Made by a program: the position numbers and the translations under genes. Below the pieces are notes generated by a model. The model was not told where the DNA came from, ran no database searches, and saw only the letters and a list, made by a program, of their open reading frames with translations. DNA of 7,179 bases from CAYFSC01 sp964345695 (GTDB taxonomy: Bacteria > Bacteroidota > Rhodothermia > Rhodothermales > Salinibacteraceae): NCBI GenBank assembly GCA_964345695.1, contig CAYFSC010000155.1, forward strand, positions 1 through 7,179. The letters run 5' to 3'. This document shows, one piece after another, positions 5,622 to 7,179 of the stretch (the first letter of the stretch is position 1; the number at the start of each line of letters is the position of its first letter).

Positions 5622-5918
5622 ATGGACTTCGAATGGGACGAATCCAAGAGGGAGACAAACATCGACAAGCACGGCGTTGACTTTGTCGATGCCGCCCGCG
5701 TGCTCACTCGGCCCCACCTTACGTATCGTTCTCCTCGTAAAGAAGAGGCTCGGTGGGTGGCGGTCGGCACGCTGCAACCGCCGGACGTTCGGCCGGAGGA
5801 TTGGTCTGGACCGCTTGTGGCGGTTGTATACACGAAGCGGGAGGATCGCTATCGAATCATCTCTGCCAGACGCGCAACGACCCATGAGCGAAAACAATAC
5901 GAGGACCGTTTCGGCTGA
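5622..5918 (+). CDS. brnT: BrnT-family type II toxin (98 aa)
   Basis: BrnT is a small RelE-like ribonuclease toxin that blocks translation and is neutralised by BrnA. The N terminus carries the family signature FEWDESKRETNIDKHGVDF (residues 3-21, including K16 and H17). The C terminus has RYRIISARRATTHERKQYE (76-94), the usual DRxRIISARxAxxxER-x-Y ending that includes the RNase-active basic residues. Between the two, residues about 51-63 (QPPDVRPEDWSGP) look like a loop insertion relative to typical BrnT of about 90 residues, where the strands around RWVAVG and VVYT are nearly adjacent. The start is ATG 5622. An AGGAG at 5600-5604 is 17 nt upstream, farther than usual, so initiation may be inefficient or Shine-Dalgarno independent. 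The toxin gene precedes the antitoxin gene, the normal order for brnTA, and overlaps it by 35 bp. The family call is firm; toxicity is not tested. Confidence 0.92.
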   Translation: MDFEWDESKRETNIDKHGVDFVDAARVLTRPHLTYRSPRKEEARWVAVGTLQPPDVRPEDWSGPLVAVVYTKREDRYRIISARRATTHERKQYEDRFG

Positions 5919-6213
5919 CGAGCTCGGCGAACTGGAGAGCCGTACCGATTGGGACGCTCTCGAGGAGAAAACCGACGAGGAGATTACGCAGGCGGTCGCC
6001 GAAGATCCAGATGCCGTCCTCTTGGACGAAGACTGGTTTGAGAAGGCGAAACTGGTCGTGCCGTCCGCCGAGAAGAAGCGGATTACCATCCGTCTCGACG
6101 AGGACATCATCGAGTATTTCAAGCAGGGAGGGCGGGGCTACCAGAGCCGCATCAACAAGGTCCTGCGGGCCTTCGTAACGGCGAAGAAGTTTGAGGAGGA
6201 GCCCCGCAGGTAG
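5884..6213 (+). CDS. brnA: BrnA-family antitoxin, ribbon-helix-helix protein (109 aa)
   Basis: BrnA binds and inactivates BrnT and represses the brnTA promoter. The C-terminal half shows the family core KRITIRLDEDIIEYFKQGGR followed by GYQSRINKVLRAFV (about 65-98), a ribbon-helix-helix DNA-binding fold in which the KRITIRL strand contacts DNA. The N-terminal 60 residues are strongly acidic (many D/E, including LLDEDWFEKA) and probably form the toxin-binding arm. ATG 5884 lies inside the end of brnT in another frame, giving a 35-bp overlap that implies translational coupling. The frame is open further upstream, but only as a shadow of brnT, and MSENNTR is a sensible start. Length fits the family. 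No Shine-Dalgarno is visible. The stop at 6213 is followed by the convergent vapBC operon. Confidence 0.92.
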   Translation: MSENNTRTVSADELGELESRTDWDALEEKTDEEITQAVAEDPDAVLLDEDWFEKAKLVVPSAEKKRITIRLDEDIIEYFKQGGRGYQSRINKVLRAFVTAKKFEEEPRR

Positions 6214-6225
6214 CGAAGGAGTAAA

Positions 6226-6254
6226 GCGGACCGGGATTCGGAACTGCCGTCCGC
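6226..6254. terminator. Inverted repeat between the convergent brnTA and vapBC operons
   Basis: GCGGAC (6226-6231) pairs with GTCCGC (6249-6254), and inside it GG can pair with CC after a one-base bulge. This makes about 8 bp of stem around a 12-nt loop. It starts 13 bp after the brnA stop and lies 80 bp beyond the vapC stop. With no T-run on either side it is only a candidate bidirectional terminator. The remaining spacer to 6334 holds a short direct repeat AGCTCCAG (6261-6268 and 6323-6330) and nothing else that I recognise. Confidence 0.3.
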
Positions 6255-6334
6255 CGTCTCAGCTCCAGTCGACCCCCGCGCGATGGGGGGCACCGCCGCT
6301 CGAAGAAGCGCTGCGCGCCTGAAGCTCCAGCCGG

Positions 6335-6778
6335 TCAAGCAATGACGACGAGCTCGGTCGGTCCCTGAGGAGGCATCCGTTGGAAGTCCTTGCCGTTGAA
6401 GGTCACCAATTCCGCAGCCTCGACCTTTTCGGCAGCTGCAACGTGAAGCGCGTCGTACACCGCTCCGCTGGACAGGTCGAGGTGCGCCATGCGTTCGATC
6501 GACTGCCAGTAGTCGGCCGTTCCGAGCTCGACGACCTGTACGAACTGGCAGGCACTGTCGATGAGAGACGCTGCGTCCTCCGGCGTATGCTGGGGCCGGG
6601 TCGGCAACGCCGTGATCGTGGCGAAGAGCTCCGCCAACGCGTGGGTCGACACCGCAATCGTGGCATCGCCCCCCCGGGCACGGTCCAGATACCTGCGGGA
6701 TGTCGCGTGCGACGGGAGTCCCGTAACGAGTGCGCGAACGAGCACGGAGGTGTCGAGAAGAGCGTGCGGTTGGCTCAT
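6335..6778 (-). CDS. vapC: VapC-type PIN-domain toxin ribonuclease (147 aa)
   Basis: VapC toxins are Mg2+-dependent endoribonucleases that cut tRNA or rRNA when their antitoxin is lost. The PIN-domain acidic residues are in order: D9 in ALLDTSVLV, E50 in STHALAELFATI, D109 in GAVYDALHVAAA, and the C-terminal pair N128/D131 in LVTFNGKDF. Position 128 is Asn, where either Asp or Asn is found in the family. The whole protein is one PIN domain of normal length, with a LxTxxxxxF-type final strand and no extra domain. The ATG at 6778 overlaps the vapB stop by 4 bp (ATGA), typical of a translationally coupled antitoxin-toxin pair. It is encoded opposite to brnTA, tail to tail, 121 bp apart. The family is clear; the RNA target cannot be inferred. 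Confidence 0.92.
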   Translation of the reverse strand: MSQPHALLDTSVLVRALVTGLPSHATSRRYLDRARGGDATIAVSTHALAELFATITALPTRPQHTPEDAASLIDSACQFVQVVELGTADYWQSIERMAHLDLSSGAVYDALHVAAAEKVEAAELVTFNGKDFQRMPPQGPTELVVIA

Positions 6779-7032
6779 GGCGTCGTGGCCTTCCGTGTGC
6801 GTTCAGCGCGGACCTCGTCGATCACGGACTGAACGTCGACGGTGTCATCGACCTCCGCCGTAGAGACGAGAAGACCATCCTGCTCTTCGAGCACGTCCCG
6901 TTGTACCGGGCGGAGAACGAGATGGTCGCCTTCGGCCTCAAGGATGAGTTCGGTGCCGGCCTCCATGCCCAGCTGATCGCGAAGGGCCTTTGGGATGACG
7001 ATGCGGCCGTATTTGTCGAGCGTGGCTTCCAT
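6775..7032 (-). CDS. vapB: VapB antitoxin with AbrB/MazE-type DNA-binding domain (85 aa)
   Basis: VapB blocks VapC and represses the operon. Residues 1-44 form the swapped-hairpin AbrB fold: TLDKYGRIVIPKALRDQLG, then AGTELILEAEGDHLVLRPV, the standard pattern with GR and the IPKxLR motif. Residues about 45-85 (DVLEEQDGLLV to the acidic and basic tail) form the toxin-binding arm. ATG 7032 is chosen because the AbrB motif begins three residues later; the frame is open to an upstream ATG at 7089, which would add 19 residues and run through the operator-like repeat, so it is unlikely. A weak GAGAAG sits about 11 nt upstream. The toxin gene follows with an ATGA overlap. An inverted repeat at 7058-7086 upstream fits autoregulation. 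Confidence 0.92.
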   Translation of the reverse strand: MEATLDKYGRIVIPKALRDQLGMEAGTELILEAEGDHLVLRPVQRDVLEEQDGLLVSTAEVDDTVDVQSVIDEVRAERTRKATTP

Positions 7033-7057
7033 GTCGGGGCGCTTCTCTGCTGAGCGA

Positions 7058-7086
7058 ATTGGCAAAAAGGCTGCACGGTTGCCAAT
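7058..7086. promoter_or_regulatory. Inverted repeat ATTGGCAA-N13-TTGCCAAT, candidate vapBC operator
   Basis: Two perfect 8-bp arms lie at 7058-7065 and 7079-7086. Their centres are 21 bp apart, two helical turns, so both face the same side of the DNA. The element ends 26 bp before the vapB start codon, where the promoter is expected. VapB/AbrB-type antitoxins bind such paired sites as dimers in complex with VapC. The role is inferred from position and symmetry. Confidence 0.6.
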
Positions 7087-7179
7087 CACTGGGGTTCCGT
7101 CGTCCGGACGGAGTATGGGCCTCGTTTGGTATGAGGGCTGCTTTGCACGCCACGGCGAGGTCGATCCCTGCGTGTGCGG
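7087..7179. other. Right-end stretch upstream of vapB, no gene seen
   Basis: The last 93 bp hold no supported gene. A 10-bp perfect palindrome CGTCCGGACG lies at 7101-7110, and the overlapping hairpin CCGTC-GTCCG-GACGG occupies 7097-7111. The vapBC promoter may extend into this stretch, but I could not identify hexamers. Confidence 0.35.

Noticed and set aside
1..7179. CRISPR array, insertion sequence or rRNA/tRNA genes
   Set aside because: No regularly spaced repeats of 20 bp or more, no transposase or terminal inverted repeats, and no structural RNA signatures were seen on either strand.

Overview
The window is a 7.2-kb piece of a GC-rich bacterial chromosome. A representative coding line (5041-5100) has 47 of 60 bases G/C. 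The genes have weak or no Shine-Dalgarno sequences in front of their starts, and several proteins are rich in Asp and Glu. That pattern fits the Rhodothermota/Salinibacter group or a similar GC-rich Bacteroidota-related lineage. This is an inference from style, not from a marker gene.

Layout. (1) 1-182, minus: the first 60 codons of a DsbA/FrnE-type thiol oxidoreductase (CPWC motif). It diverges across a roughly 150-bp spacer from (2) 333-1292, plus: a D-2-hydroxyacid dehydrogenase with an intact Arg/Glu/His catalytic set. (3) 1303-2721, minus: a group II PLP-dependent decarboxylase, convergent with the dehydrogenase and only 10 bp away. (4) 2875-3711, plus: a peptidoglycan hydrolase with two peptidoglycan-binding repeats and an M15 zinc peptidase domain, and no visible signal peptide. 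(5) 3712-4001: a noncoding stretch of GGATGGA-type repeats and palindromes. (6) 4002-5117, plus: an MscS-family mechanosensitive channel. (7) 5118-5621: about 500 bp with no convincing gene, partly AT-richer, holding a structured inverted repeat, short tandem duplications and a 12-bp perfect palindrome. (8) 5622-6213, plus: a BrnT toxin/BrnA antitoxin pair with the reading frames overlapping. (9) 6335-7032, minus: a VapB (AbrB-type)/VapC (PIN) toxin-antitoxin pair with a 4-bp ATGA overlap, preceded by a clear two-armed inverted repeat.

How the parts relate. The first half is ordinary metabolic and envelope housekeeping: redox, 2-oxo/2-hydroxyacid reduction, amino acid decarboxylation, wall hydrolysis and osmotic protection. 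No multi-gene pathway is evident, and every boundary from 1 to 2875 is divergent or convergent. The right end is a small accessory island of two unrelated type II toxin-antitoxin modules arranged tail to tail, each with a candidate operator. I see no transposase, integrase, tRNA, rRNA or CRISPR array.

I do not see a clearly new multi-gene system. The points most worth a second look are the vapBC operator, the two-module toxin-antitoxin island, the structured gene-free stretch between mscS and brnT, the hydrolase that lacks a signal peptide, and the decarboxylase that lacks the usual catalytic-loop tyrosine.
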